Positions 36,038-45,403 are shown, numbered from the stretch's first letter. The stretch is 64,000 nucleotides of DNA from Parabacteroides distasonis (GCA_021531385.1 JAFBIR010000008.1:62001-126000), one strand, 5' to 3'. Program-made: numbers and translations. The notes: generated from the sequence alone by a model not told the origin.

Positions 36038-38236
36038 ATGGAATATACTATTCAAATACCAAAATACATCTCTCACATCAGAAAAAATGCTATGGGAGAG
36101 ATAGAATGTTTCCAAAGCAATGAGGAACATTGTATGGATGTTGCAAAACTGGCAGAACAGTTTGCAAGTGAGTTTGGTATGGGCGAATGGGGCTATGTCC
36201 TAGGTGTGCTCCACGACAAAGGCAAAGAAAAACATCAGTTTCAGGAATACATACGCGATGTGAATGGAATTTCAGGGCACAAGAATTATACTCATGATGG
36301 AAAGGCTCATGCCTATGTGGGAGCAATAATGGCAAAGAAATTATATGGAAATTCGGCCTTGCCATTTTTTTGTAACCAGATAGCATCACATCATAGGGGA
36401 CTCTATGATTACAACGAGTTAGAAAAACTATTCAATGAACCGTGGCCTGAAGATGTAATAGAGGAGACGGAAAGACGCAAACTCACCCAGCCATCGTTTA
36501 AAATGAGCAAAGAAGATTGCCATCACCTTTCTCGAATGCTTTTCTCATGCCTTGTCGATGCAGATTATCTGGATACGGAAGCTTTTATGAATGAAGCTGA
36601 TGTACACATGCGAGGTAGTCATACACCATTATCGTCAATGACGTTGCAGCTCGAAGAGTATATTGAGCGTTTGCAGCATGAGGCAGTAGACTCAGATGTC
36701 AATAGGATTAGGAGGAAGGTACAAGAACGTTGCAGCATGATGTCTGCTCAGCCTAAGGGATTCTTCAGTCTGACAGTTCCTACGGGCGGCGGCAAGACGC
36801 TTTCATCTTTACTATGGGCTATGCGTCACGCTATCTGCCATAGCATGAAACGTATTATCATAGCCATTCCTTACACAAGCATCATTGTCCAGACAGCTTC
36901 CATCTTGAAGGAGATATTTGGAGAAGAGAATGTTCTGGAGCATCATAGTCATGTTGAGCTTTCAGCCATCAAGGATGTCCGTCTCAGACACAAAGCTAAA
37001 TTGGCTACTGAGAACTGGGACTACCCGATTATTGTCACCACCAATGTGCAACTGTTTGAGTCGATGTTTAGTAACAAACCGTCAGACTGCCGCAAGTTGC
37101 ACAATATTGCTAATAGCGTCATCATACTCGATGAAGTTCAAACATTGCCAACAGACTATCTCCAGCCAATAGTCGATGCCTTGAAGTCTTATCAAAGGAT
37201 GTTTGGCATATCCGTGTTGTTTACTACTGCGAGCCAGCCGGTGATCAGTGGATTGATAGAAGGATGCAATCCCAAGGCTGCATTTCAGGGCATAGATAAT
37301 ATAATGGAAATAATACCCAAGGAATATGCTCTTCACGACAAATTGAGAAGGGTGTGCTTGGAGACAGATAACACTGGAAGTACGTATAATGAAATAGCCG
37401 CTCGACTGTCACGGCATAATAAAGTGTTGTGCATCGTGAATACCCGCAATGATGCAAGGGAAATATTCGAGCGTCTTCCCAAGGAGGGGTTGACCATCCA
37501 CCTGTCAAGAATGATGTGTCCTCGGCATGTTTCCAAAGTCATTCAGGAGATTAAGCAAGCATTGTCAGATAATTCGGAAACAGTTATTAGAGTTGTGTCA
37601 ACCCAACTGATAGAAGCTGGAGTGGATATTGATTTTCCTGTTGTTTATAGACAAGAGGCAGGACTTGACTCCATTCTGCAAGCTGCAGGAAGATGCAATC
37701 GTGAGGGCAAGTTGGACATGGCAACTACTTATGTATTTAGCCTTTCTGTGGAGCACAAACTTTATGGAAGCATCATTGATGCCAACAATGCACGACTCAA
37801 TATGATAAACGTCAATGACTGGTTTGCGCCAGAGGCAATGACGGAGTACTTCAGGCAGCTTTATTGCAGAAAAGAAACTTTTGACAAAAAAGATCTCAAG
37901 ACATTATTGTATAAACCTACAGAAATGTACTTTGCTGAAGCAGCAAAAGAGTTCAGGCTCATTGAAGAAGCAGGAAAAACAGTTATTGTGGATATGGGCA
38001 ACAGCCTTGAATTGATTGAACGTCTGAAGTCCGACGGAATCACCTATTCGCTGATGAAACAATTGTCGCAATACAGCGTGAATATCCACGAGCGAGACTT
38101 TCAAAAATTGTTGAGTTATGGGGCCATAGAAGAAGTGATTGAATGCATTTATGTGGTCAACGATCGGGCTCAATATGATGAAAACATAGGGCTAAGGCTT
38201 GATAACCATTGGATGAACGAAATATTAACCATATAA
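36038..38236 (+). CDS. cas3: CRISPR helicase-nuclease Cas3 (type I-C)
   Basis: 732 residues from ATG 36038. The ATT-ATG arrangement makes the TTG at 36032 less likely. The HD nuclease domain has H59-D60 (VLHDKGK), HDGKAH and ASHHRG. The SF2 helicase has Walker A PTGGGKT (248-254), the DEVQ box (365-368), STQLIEAGVD and motif VI QAAGRCNRE (548-556). All catalytic motifs are intact, so it should still degrade DNA recruited by Cascade. It is followed by cas5 after 12 nt. This operon is visibly richer in A+T than its neighbours, consistent with horizontal gain. Confidence 0.96.
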   Translation: MEYTIQIPKYISHIRKNAMGEIECFQSNEEHCMDVAKLAEQFASEFGMGEWGYVLGVLHDKGKEKHQFQEYIRDVNGISGHKNYTHDGKAHAYVGAIMAKKLYGNSALPFFCNQIASHHRGLYDYNELEKLFNEPWPEDVIEETERRKLTQPSFKMSKEDCHHLSRMLFSCLVDADYLDTEAFMNEADVHMRGSHTPLSSMTLQLEEYIERLQHEAVDSDVNRIRRKVQERCSMMSAQPKGFFSLTVPTGGGKTLSSLLWAMRHAICHSMKRIIIAIPYTSIIVQTASILKEIFGEENVLEHHSHVELSAIKDVRLRHKAKLATENWDYPIIVTTNVQLFESMFSNKPSDCRKLHNIANSVIILDEVQTLPTDYLQPIVDALKSYQRMFGISVLFTTASQPVISGLIEGCNPKAAFQGIDNIMEIIPKEYALHDKLRRVCLETDNTGSTYNEIAARLSRHNKVLCIVNTRNDAREIFERLPKEGLTIHLSRMMCPRHVSKVIQEIKQALSDNSETVIRVVSTQLIEAGVDIDFPVVYRQEAGLDSILQAAGRCNREGKLDMATTYVFSLSVEHKLYGSIIDANNARLNMINVNDWFAPEAMTEYFRQLYCRKETFDKKDLKTLLYKPTEMYFAEAAKEFRLIEEAGKTVIVDMGNSLELIERLKSDGITYSLMKQLSQYSVNIHERDFQKLLSYGAIEEVIECIYVVNDRAQYDENIGLRLDNHWMNEILTI

Positions 38237-38248
38237 GAATAAAAAAAT

Positions 38249-38947
38249 ATGGAATATACAGACAAAGAATATTGCTTGGAGGTGTGGGGCGACTATGCTT
38301 GCTTCACCCGACCAGAACTGAAAGTGGAACGTGTGAGTTACGACGTGATTACGCCGTCTGCTGCCCGTGCCATATTCGAAGCCATCTTGTTTAAGAGATA
38401 TGCAATGAGATGGCAAGTGACAAAGATAGAAGTGCTGGAGCCTATAAAATGGGCTTCCGTAAGAAGAAACGAAGTGGGTGCTACGGCAAGTACCAAAAGT
38501 TCGGGTATATATATTGAAGATAAGCGTCAACAGAAGAACACACTTCTTCTCAAAGACGTGAAGTACCGCATTTGGGCAAAGCTGGTGTTTATTCCTGTCA
38601 GCGAACGTCCAAAAGAAGCTTTTGCAAAACACAAGCCTGGTGCCGATGAGAATCCGATGAAGTACTATCAGATGTTCGAGCGTAGGGCTGCCCAAGGACA
38701 ATGCTTTACCCAGCCTTATCTCGGCACTCGTGAGTTTTCTGCGTCATTCCGTCTTGTTGATCCTGACACTGATGAATTATGCCCCGCTCTTTCGGCAGAA
38801 CAAGGCGGCAATCGGGACTTTGGCATCATGCTGTATGATATGGATTTCTCCAATCCCAAAGACATCCAAGCTATGTTCTACAGGGCAGAGATGAAAGAAG
38901 GCGTTATTATTGTACCATCAATTAACAGCGAGGATATATTAAGATGA
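38249..38947 (+). CDS. cas5c: Cas5 (type I-C, Cas5d)
   Basis: 232 residues. In type I-C, Cas5 is both part of the Cascade surveillance complex and the nuclease that cuts pre-crRNA at the repeat. The start (YCLEVWGDYACFTRPELKVERVSYDVITPSAARAI...) and SVRRNEVG are typical of Cas5d. The family length is about 220-240, so it looks complete. The stop overlaps the cas8c start by ATGA. Confidence 0.94.
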   Translation: MEYTDKEYCLEVWGDYACFTRPELKVERVSYDVITPSAARAIFEAILFKRYAMRWQVTKIEVLEPIKWASVRRNEVGATASTKSSGIYIEDKRQQKNTLLLKDVKYRIWAKLVFIPVSERPKEAFAKHKPGADENPMKYYQMFERRAAQGQCFTQPYLGTREFSASFRLVDPDTDELCPALSAEQGGNRDFGIMLYDMDFSNPKDIQAMFYRAEMKEGVIIVPSINSEDILR

Positions 38948-40644
38948 TACTTAAGGCTTTATATGACTATTATTATAGGAGTGATAATCTGCCCGCAAGA
39001 GGAATGGAGGAGAAGGAGATTGGCTTTCTCTTGGTTTTGTCATCCGATGGATGCTTCTTGCGTTTTGAGGACTGTAGATTGGGTAGAGACCATGCCCGAA
39101 CTTATCTTGTAAAGAAACATGTGGGTCGTTCAAGTGCTGCCGTTGCAAATTATCTCTATGATAATAGCGCATACGTGTTGGGATATTCAGATAAAAGCAA
39201 TGGCAAGGAGCAAATTTATTTTGACACTTTCAAGGAAAGAGTCCACTCAATTGCGGCGATTTATCCTGGTCACAAAGACCTTCATGCACTAAAGGCATTC
39301 TACGATAATGGCAGGAAATCCATCCTTTCCATGGTTTCGCAGGATCCATTATGGGAAGACATCAAGAAGAACCTATCTAAAAAGTATTCTACATTTTCTT
39401 TCAGGATAGAAGGAGACTTGAGAATCATTGCAGAGAAGAAAGAAATCCTTCAATTGGAGGCGAATGACAACACACAGGAGAGTAGTCTTTGTTTGGTTTC
39501 AGGTAAGCATGGAGCATCAGTTGAAATTACAACTGCCACCATGATACCAGGTAGTCAAGCAATTGCAAAACTTGTGGCTTTTCAGGTAAACTCTGGTTAT
39601 GACTCTTATGGGAAAACAAAATGCAGGAATGCCCCTATTTCTGAAGAGGCAGAGTTCGCTTATACTACGGCTCTTAACACGATGCTGCAGAAAGGATCTC
39701 GTAACAAGTTTATGCTCGGAACCCGTACATTTGTTTTCTGGGCTTCCAACAACAATGAGGCCTCAATGGAAACAGAAGAGAGCCTGTTTGACCTGCTTGG
39801 TTTTTCGGAAGATGCAAATGATGACCCAAATGCCAAGATTATGAAAGTGAGAAGGGTGTTTGAGTCCATCTATTCCGGAATAATGAAAACAGGACTTGAT
39901 GACAAGTTTTATATTCTCGGTCTTGCTCCAAACTCCGCTCGCATTGCTGTGGTATATTGGTCGGAAACTACATTGAAAGATTTTGCGGAAAAAATACTCA
40001 GACATTTCAGCGATATGGAGATACACGACACAAGAAAAGACAAGAAGCCATATATGGGTATTAGGGAGATAATCTCCTCCGTTACTCTTGGTGGAAAAAT
40101 GTCGGATGCAACTCCTAATCTTCCCGAAGCTGTAGTGAAGAGTATCTTCCAAGGTCTGCCATATCCTGCAACACTATACTCTGCTTGTTTACGTAGAATT
40201 AGGGCTGAGCAGAAGCTGACTATTACACGAGCAGCCATCATCAAGGCATATTTGAACAGACAAAGTAATAACAACAAAAAGATAGACATTATGTTAGACA
40301 AAGACAACAACAACCAAGGCTACCTGTGTGGTCGCCTGTTTGCAGTACTGGATAAAATTCAGGAAGAAGCGAACAATATCAGCAGTATCCGTGAACGTTA
40401 TATGAATGCTGCAAGTGCAACACCCTCCACAGTGTTTGCTACCATTCTTAATTTGTCTCAGCATCATGCTGAGAAATTAAACGAAGGTAGAAAAATTAGT
40501 TTTGAGAAAATAAAGCAGGAAATATTTGACAAATTGCCTGCCGATGGTTTCCCCACACATCTTGACCTTCAAGATCAAGGAAGATTCTTTGTGGGCTATT
40601 ACCATCAGCGTCAAGACTTCTTCACAAGTAAAAAGGAACAGTAA
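38944..40644 (+). CDS. cas8c: Cas8c large subunit (Csd1)
   Basis: 566 residues, the large subunit of type I-C Cascade that helps in PAM recognition and also yields the internal small subunit in characterised systems. It has the Csd1-type N-terminus (LKALYDYYYR...PARGMEEKEIGFLLVL), the central ALNTMLQKGSRNKFMLGTRTFVFWAS segment and PATLYSACLRRIRAEQ. The length is near the usual 570-600. It starts at the ATGA overlap with cas5. The first ATG at 38944 gives the expected N-terminus. Confidence 0.94.
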   Translation: MILKALYDYYYRSDNLPARGMEEKEIGFLLVLSSDGCFLRFEDCRLGRDHARTYLVKKHVGRSSAAVANYLYDNSAYVLGYSDKSNGKEQIYFDTFKERVHSIAAIYPGHKDLHALKAFYDNGRKSILSMVSQDPLWEDIKKNLSKKYSTFSFRIEGDLRIIAEKKEILQLEANDNTQESSLCLVSGKHGASVEITTATMIPGSQAIAKLVAFQVNSGYDSYGKTKCRNAPISEEAEFAYTTALNTMLQKGSRNKFMLGTRTFVFWASNNNEASMETEESLFDLLGFSEDANDDPNAKIMKVRRVFESIYSGIMKTGLDDKFYILGLAPNSARIAVVYWSETTLKDFAEKILRHFSDMEIHDTRKDKKPYMGIREIISSVTLGGKMSDATPNLPEAVVKSIFQGLPYPATLYSACLRRIRAEQKLTITRAAIIKAYLNRQSNNNKKIDIMLDKDNNNQGYLCGRLFAVLDKIQEEANNISSIRERYMNAASATPSTVFATILNLSQHHAEKLNEGRKISFEKIKQEIFDKLPADGFPTHLDLQDQGRFFVGYYHQRQDFFTSKKEQ

Positions 40645-40668
40645 ATAACAACTTTAAAATATACAATT

Positions 40669-41520
40669 ATGTCAGAATTAAAAAACAGAATCGATTTCGT
40701 TTACATTTTTGATGTACAAGATGGAAACCCCAATGGAGACCCTGATGCAGGTAACCTCCCTCGTGTAGATGCAGAAACAGGAATGGGACTAGTTACAGAT
40801 GTTTGTCTCAAACGTAAAGTAAGGAACTATGTCCAGACTGTAAAAGGACAAGTTAACGGCTATGATATTTTCATCAAGGAAAAAGCTGTTTTGAACACAC
40901 TGATTGATAAGGCTCACGATGATTCGGAAGTGAAAGCTGCAAAGGACAAGACTGAAGCAGCCCGTATGTTCATGTGCAAAAACTATTATGATATTCGTAC
41001 GTTTGGAGCCGTTATGTCAACTGGTAAGAATGCAGGACAAGTGCGTGGGGCCATACAGCTTACTTTTGCACGGTCTGTAGATACAATTGCGACTGCGGAG
41101 CATTCCATTACTCGTATGGCTGTAGCTACGGAAAAGGAGGCGGAAAAGCAAGGTGGAGACAATCGCACGATGGGTCGCAAAGCCACTGTCCCCTACGGTC
41201 TCTATGTATGTCATGGCTTCATATCTGCCAACCTTGCCAAGCAGATAGGCTTTTCAGAGGAAGACCTTGAGCTTTTCTGGGATGCACTGAAGAACATGTT
41301 CGATGTTGACCGCTCGGCAGCACGTGGACTTATGAGTGCGCAGAAACTAATAGTATTCAAGCATGACTCCATACTTGGCAATGCCCCAGCCAACAAACTA
41401 TTCGAGTTGGTTAAGGTAAAGAAAACATGTGATGGGGCTCCTCGTTCTTTCGGCGACTATTCCGTCACAATAGACGAGGCAGGATTGCCCGCAAACGTCA
41501 CTGTAGAGAAGCTTATATAA
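40669..41520 (+). CDS. cas7c: Cas7 backbone subunit (Csd2)
   Basis: 283 residues, the crRNA-binding backbone of Cascade. The N-terminus ([29 protein letters not shown]) and [19 protein letters not shown] are strongly characteristic. The length is normal. It is 24 nt after cas8c and 3 nt before cas4, so translation is likely coupled. Confidence 0.97.
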   Translation: MSELKNRIDFVYIFDVQDGNPNGDPDAGNLPRVDAETGMGLVTDVCLKRKVRNYVQTVKGQVNGYDIFIKEKAVLNTLIDKAHDDSEVKAAKDKTEAARMFMCKNYYDIRTFGAVMSTGKNAGQVRGAIQLTFARSVDTIATAEHSITRMAVATEKEAEKQGGDNRTMGRKATVPYGLYVCHGFISANLAKQIGFSEEDLELFWDALKNMFDVDRSAARGLMSAQKLIVFKHDSILGNAPANKLFELVKVKKTCDGAPRSFGDYSVTIDEAGLPANVTVEKLI

Positions 41521-41523
41521 TAT

Positions 41524-42186
41524 ATGTATAGCGAGGACGATATGCTGATGTTGTCGGGGATACAGCACTACAGGTTCTGCCCCCGACAATGGGCTTTCAT
41601 ACATCTTGAGCAGCAGTGGGATGACAATCGACTGACGATTGAAGGACAACTGCTGCACAAGCATGTTGACGATCCTTTCTATCGTCAGAAATGTGGTGAA
41701 CACATCATGCTTCGTGCGGTGAATATTGCCTCACGGGAGTTGGGGCTTTATGGGGTAGCAGATGTGATTGAACTTCATCCATCCGTATCCGCAGAAGATA
41801 CTATTTCTCATCCGAAATATCCGGGCCGATGGATACCGATTCCTGTGGAGTACAAACATGGCAAGCCGAAACGCAATGAAGTAGATGAGGTTCAATTGGT
41901 AGCTCAAGCCATGTGTATCGAGGAGATGTATTCAGTGAGAGTGCCTTATGGTGTGTTCTTCTATGGAGAAATCCGGCATCGTACGGAGGTAGAAATCACG
42001 GAGAGGTTACGTTCCATTGTACGACAATGTGCTCAGGAAATGCACGATATATTTCGAAAAGCGATTATTCCCAAAGTAAAACAAGACAAATACTGTGGAG
42101 GTTGTTCATTAAAAGATCTCTGCATGCCGGAACTTGGAGGATGTGTTAAAGTGGCCACTTATCTTCAAAATAATTTGTACACATGA
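41524..42186 (+). CDS. cas4: Cas4 RecB-like nuclease
   Basis: 220 residues, a Fe-S nuclease that trims and orients prespacers with Cas1-Cas2. Cysteines sit at HYRFCPRQW near the N-terminus and KYCGGCSLKDLCMPELGGC at the C-terminus, giving the Fe-S cluster ligands. The PVEYKHGKPK segment is the RecB motif with catalytic Glu and Lys. It seems complete. Its TGA overlaps an ATG (ATGA at 42183-42186), the junction where cas1 normally begins, but cas1 is missing. Confidence 0.94.
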   Translation: MYSEDDMLMLSGIQHYRFCPRQWAFIHLEQQWDDNRLTIEGQLLHKHVDDPFYRQKCGEHIMLRAVNIASRELGLYGVADVIELHPSVSAEDTISHPKYPGRWIPIPVEYKHGKPKRNEVDEVQLVAQAMCIEEMYSVRVPYGVFFYGEIRHRTEVEITERLRSIVRQCAQEMHDIFRKAIIPKVKQDKYCGGCSLKDLCMPELGGCVKVATYLQNNLYT

Positions 42187-42200
42187 GAAAACTGCTGAAT
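42183..42200 (+). pseudogene. cas1: Remnant start of deleted cas1 (six codons)
   Basis: The ATG that overlaps the cas4 stop encodes MRKLLN, then runs in frame into the Met of Cas2. Type I-C Cas1 proteins typically begin M(R/K)KLLNTLYV. I infer that nearly the whole cas1 gene (about 340 codons) was removed by one in-frame deletion ending at the cas2 start. No other Cas1 sequence is present anywhere in the locus. Confidence 0.7.
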
Positions 42201-42491
42201 ATGTACATACTAGTAACATACGATGTAGATACTACGACAAAAGAAGGGACTCGTAGGCTTCGACAGGTGGCGAAGGCATGTCAAGATTATGGGCAAAGGG
42301 TGCAGAACTCGGTTTTTGAGTGCGAGTTGACCGAAGCTCAGTTCTGTCTATTAAAGGATCGAATCAAAGAAATCATTAACAGCTCATCAGATAGTATTCG
42401 TTTTTATCATCTTCATAGAAATGAGCAAAGATGAGTAGAGGTTTTAGGAGCAGAAACTGCCTATAATGTTAAGGATACACTCATTATATAA
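42201..42491 (+). pseudogene. cas2: cas2 interrupted by an in-frame TGA
   Basis: The reading frame from ATG 42201 (MYILVTYDVDT) encodes 77 residues up to TGA 42432-42434. It stays open and family-like beyond the stop for 18 more codons (VEVLGAETAYNV...DTLII) to TAA at 42491. Read through, it has 96 residues plus stop, the normal I-C Cas2 length, and the stop sits where the family has Arg in a R(R/K)VE context. A CGA to TGA change would explain it. The truncated product loses the last beta strand that contacts Cas1. I count it as a recently inactivated gene. Confidence 0.85.
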
Positions 42492-42605
42492 AAATGCGAA
42501 CTGGTTGTGGTACATGATTGTTGAGGGTTTCGCATGTGTTGAAAATCAATGTGTAATCAGAATGACTTGGAGGATTTATTGAATAGAATCTTACTTGGTT
42601 ATACG

Positions 42606-42657
42606 TTTCGCAGAATGCAGCTTTTATATATCTTTGTGCCACTATCTTAAGGATAGT
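42606..42657 (+). promoter_or_regulatory. CRISPR leader promoter and palindrome
   Basis: TTTC (42606-42609), a 19-bp spacer and TATCTTTG (42629-42636) form a Bacteroidetes-type promoter. It points into the array and should start transcription just before the first repeat. ACTATC-TTAAG-GATAGT (42641-42657) is a perfect palindrome ending 3 bp before repeat 1. The leader from 42492 holds no gene. Confidence 0.6.
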
Positions 42658-42660
42658 ACT

Positions 42661-42888
42661 GTCGCACCTCTCGTAGGTGCGTGGATTGAAACTTCGCTGG
42701 CTACATCAACGATGGCCCAATCAGATCGCACCTCTCGCAGGTGCGTGGATTGAAACGGAGACTGGGAGTTCGTGAAGTACCTGTTCGTGCGTCGCACTTC
42801 TCGTAGGTGCGTGGATTGAAACGATTACGTCATGCGTGGCCGTAAACGCAAGACAAGTCGCACTCCTCGTGGGTGTGTGGATTGAAAA
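42661..42888 (+). CRISPR. Type I-C CRISPR array: four 32-bp repeats, three spacers
   Basis: Repeats lie at 42661-42692, 42725-42756, 42791-42822 and 42857-42888. They share the I-C form, GTCGCAC...GTGCGTGGATTGAAAC. Spacers are 32, 34 and 34 bp. Repeats 2 and 3 each differ from repeat 1 at one or two bases and repeat 4 at several, including its last base, as expected for the leader-distal end. Each spacer can be read as an uninterrupted coding stretch. The array is very short for an active system. The minus-strand open frame through it is an artefact of the repeat. Confidence 0.97.
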
Positions 42889-43035
42889 GTGCCTCATGGC
42901 ATCTCTATCGGTAAACATGACTCGTTGCTTCTCCCGTAGAATAATTTGATTGTCAATATTTTACATATGTAGGAGAGCTGATAAGCCATGTATTAAGGGC
43001 TTCTTAAGGGACAGGTTAATGGATTATTAAGCCGC

Positions 43036-43115
43036 TAACTATTGGCTTGTTGAGCCATTAACTTACGGCTACTCCAACTCGCTAACTTACGGTTTGGATA
43101 GGGAATAGCTTACGG
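43036..43115. repeat. 23-24-bp-period degenerate array, core TAACTTACGG
   Basis: TAACTATTGG (43036), TAACTTACGG (43059), TAACTTACGG (43083) and TAGCTTACGG (43106) are 23, 24 and 23 bp apart. The DNA between cores is unrelated. It lies in the 460-bp gap between the CRISPR array and the glycosyltransferase gene. The rest of the gap (42889-43035 and 43116-43349) shows nothing recognisable except several TTAAGG/TTAATGG motifs just upstream. Confidence 0.6.
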
Positions 43116-43349
43116 TTGTTTTCATGGTATTTTGTGGATTCCGATACTTGAATGAAAGCATAGGATCATCCACCTACTTGATGTTTCGATACAGGTTATT
43201 GCTACATGGTAAAGATTGTTAGTATAATCATGATTATGGTACAAAGATGGCAACATACATAAAGGAACTGAATCATAAAAGTAATAACGCACAGCATATT
43301 TGGCTGATTCAGCGAAATGGTGTAGCTTCGCGGCATCTGATTGCTTGGA

Positions 43350-44606
43350 ATGAAAGTGCTGATTTTAAATACTTCGGAACGGACGGGTGGTGCGGCTGTG
43401 GCTGCCAATCGTCTGATGAATGCACTTTGTAAACAGGGTGTAGAGGCCAATATGTTGGTGCGTGATAAACAAAGTGAGGATGAACGAGTAATCTCGGTCA
43501 ATCAGTCATGGTTCCAACGAAGATTGAACTTCTTGCGTTTTGTCTGGGAACGATTGGTGATTTTCCTTTGTAACAAGTTGAATCGCAAGGATCTGTTTCG
43601 GGTCTCGATTGCCAATACGGGTGTGAACTTAGCCGCTCATCCTTTGGTGAAAGAGGCGGATGTCATCCATCTGCATTGGATCAACCAAGGATTCCTCTCT
43701 TTGAAAGGGCTTCGCCAACTGATTGCTACAGGCAAGCCCATTGTTTGGACGTTGCATGATATGTGGCCAGCAACGGCGATATGCCATTACCCAGGAGATT
43801 GCACAAAATATCTGACAGCTTGTTCTCACTGCGCACTTTCTGTGCCGCATCCATTATGGGATTTAGCCGTCTCTACTTTCCGACAGAAGGGCAGAGTTGC
43901 TTTGAACTCGATTACTTTCGTGGGATGCAGTCAGTGGATTGCTCAAAAGGCAAAGCAGGGGAAATGGCTGCAATCAGCATCTTTTACATCCATACCGAAT
44001 CCAATAGATGTGTCTATTTTTAAACCAGTGGAGAGAGTTGTCGCTCGTCGTCATTTTCATTTGGCAGAAGATAGACTTTTCGTGTTATTTGCTGCTGCTA
44101 AATTGTCGGAAATTCGAAAGGGAGCTACCTATTTTGTGGAGGCTTGTCAAGAGCTATACCCTATTTATGGCGATTGTATGGAGGTCCTGTTGATGGGCAA
44201 CTGTGCGGACGAACTGAAACAGTGTGTACCCTTCAAAGTGAAAGAGTTAGGCTATTTGTCTGATGCACAAGAGATGGCATTGGTGTATAATTGTGCGGAT
44301 TTGTTTGCGATTCCCTCCTTAGAAGATAATCTGCCCAACACCATCATGGAGGCTATGGCTTGTGGCACACCTTGCGTAGGCTTCCAAACAGGGGGCATTC
44401 CAGAGATGATTGATCATGAGCAAAACGGTTATGTCGCCCATTACCAAGATGCAAAGGATTTAGCGAAAGGCATTCAATGGGTGATCAACCATCCGGATCC
44501 GGAGGCGTTGCGGCAAGCCTGCGTGGAGAAGGTGCGGACGCACTATGCGGAGGAGGTTGTGGCGCAGCAATATATCAAGTTGTATGAACAATTATTGAAG
44601 CGGTAG
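43350..44606 (+). CDS. Glycosyltransferase, GT4 (GT-B fold)
   Basis: 418 residues from ATG 43350 (MKVLILNTSERTGGAA), chosen over 43341 because the protein body begins there. The N-terminal donor-independent half has the GGAAVAANRL loop and DVIHLHWINQGF. The C-terminal half carries the GT4 signature SLEDNLPNTIMEAMACGTPCVGFQTGGIPEMI with the Glu residues that bind the nucleotide sugar. It should transfer a sugar to a lipid-linked or polysaccharide acceptor at the inner membrane face. It begins a run with a GT2 enzyme 7 nt downstream and a YfhO-like gene. The sugar is not predictable. Confidence 0.9.
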   Translation: MKVLILNTSERTGGAAVAANRLMNALCKQGVEANMLVRDKQSEDERVISVNQSWFQRRLNFLRFVWERLVIFLCNKLNRKDLFRVSIANTGVNLAAHPLVKEADVIHLHWINQGFLSLKGLRQLIATGKPIVWTLHDMWPATAICHYPGDCTKYLTACSHCALSVPHPLWDLAVSTFRQKGRVALNSITFVGCSQWIAQKAKQGKWLQSASFTSIPNPIDVSIFKPVERVVARRHFHLAEDRLFVLFAAAKLSEIRKGATYFVEACQELYPIYGDCMEVLLMGNCADELKQCVPFKVKELGYLSDAQEMALVYNCADLFAIPSLEDNLPNTIMEAMACGTPCVGFQTGGIPEMIDHEQNGYVAHYQDAKDLAKGIQWVINHPDPEALRQACVEKVRTHYAEEVVAQQYIKLYEQLLKR

Positions 44607-44613
44607 AGCATTT

Positions 44614-45378
44614 ATGACACATTTACAACCTAAATTTTCTATCATCACCATCACTTATAATGCGGAACAATGGTTAGAGCGCACTATTTTGAGTGTGTTG
44701 AGCCAATCTTATCCAAATGTGGAATATATCGTGATTGATGGGGCTTCGACAGATCGAACCGTGGAGCTGATCAAGCAATATGAGGCGGGTATCAGCTATT
44801 GGGTGAGTGAGCCTGATCAAGGACTGTACGATGCGATGAACAAAGGTTTGCGAAAGGCGACGGGGGATTATGTTTGGTTCTTGAATGCGGGTGACACACT
44901 TTATACCGCAGATACCTTGCAAAGTGTGGTGGCATCTCTGAAAAAGAGCGTATCTTTGCCCGACGTGCTGTATGGGGAGACGCAGATCGTGGATGCACAA
45001 GGTAGGGCTTTGGGTATGCGCCGATTGAAAGCACCTCGTAAGCTAACATGGAAGCGTTTCCGAATGGGTATGTTGGTTTGCCATCAATCCTTTGTGGTGA
45101 AACGGAGCGTAGCGCCGGAATATGATACGACCTATCGCTGGGTGGCTGATTATGAGTGGTGTATTCGTTGCTTGAAACAGGCGAAACGAATCAAGCACAC
45201 CCATCTGATCCTGTCCAACTATTTGGAGGAGGGTTTGAGCACAGCAAATAGAAAGGCCTCTCTGAAAGAACGTTATGCGGTGATGTGTCATTATTATGGT
45301 ACGTTGTCCACGATGCTCCTTCACGTATGGTTTGCGTTGCGCTTCTATACAGCGAAATGGATCAAAGGCAGAGTATAA
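44614..45378 (+). CDS. Glycosyltransferase family 2
   Basis: 254 residues, GT-A fold. It has the nucleotide-binding start FSIITITYNAEQWLERTI, the IDGASTDRT loop, SEPDQGLYDAMNKGLRKATGDYVWFLNAGD with the metal-binding acidic motif in the middle, and the ADYEWCIR acceptor-side Asp. This subgroup resembles WcaA/WcaE-like enzymes of surface glycan synthesis. It is 7 nt after the GT4 gene and 25 nt before the YfhO-like gene, so the three are an operon for an envelope glycan. Confidence 0.92.
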   Translation: MTHLQPKFSIITITYNAEQWLERTILSVLSQSYPNVEYIVIDGASTDRTVELIKQYEAGISYWVSEPDQGLYDAMNKGLRKATGDYVWFLNAGDTLYTADTLQSVVASLKKSVSLPDVLYGETQIVDAQGRALGMRRLKAPRKLTWKRFRMGMLVCHQSFVVKRSVAPEYDTTYRWVADYEWCIRCLKQAKRIKHTHLILSNYLEEGLSTANRKASLKERYAVMCHYYGTLSTMLLHVWFALRFYTAKWIKGRV

Positions 45379-45403
45379 CGAAATAAATAGGATAAAGTAA
45401 GAT

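Noticed and set aside
42432-42434. TGA in cas2 as a selenocysteine codon
   Set aside because: The position is Arg in homologues, no SECIS-like hairpin follows, and selenocysteine is not known in Cas2.
42721-42918. Minus-strand open frame of 65 codons across the CRISPR array
   Set aside because: Its protein is the translated I-C repeat (SIHAPTRSAT-like), a well-known annotation artefact.
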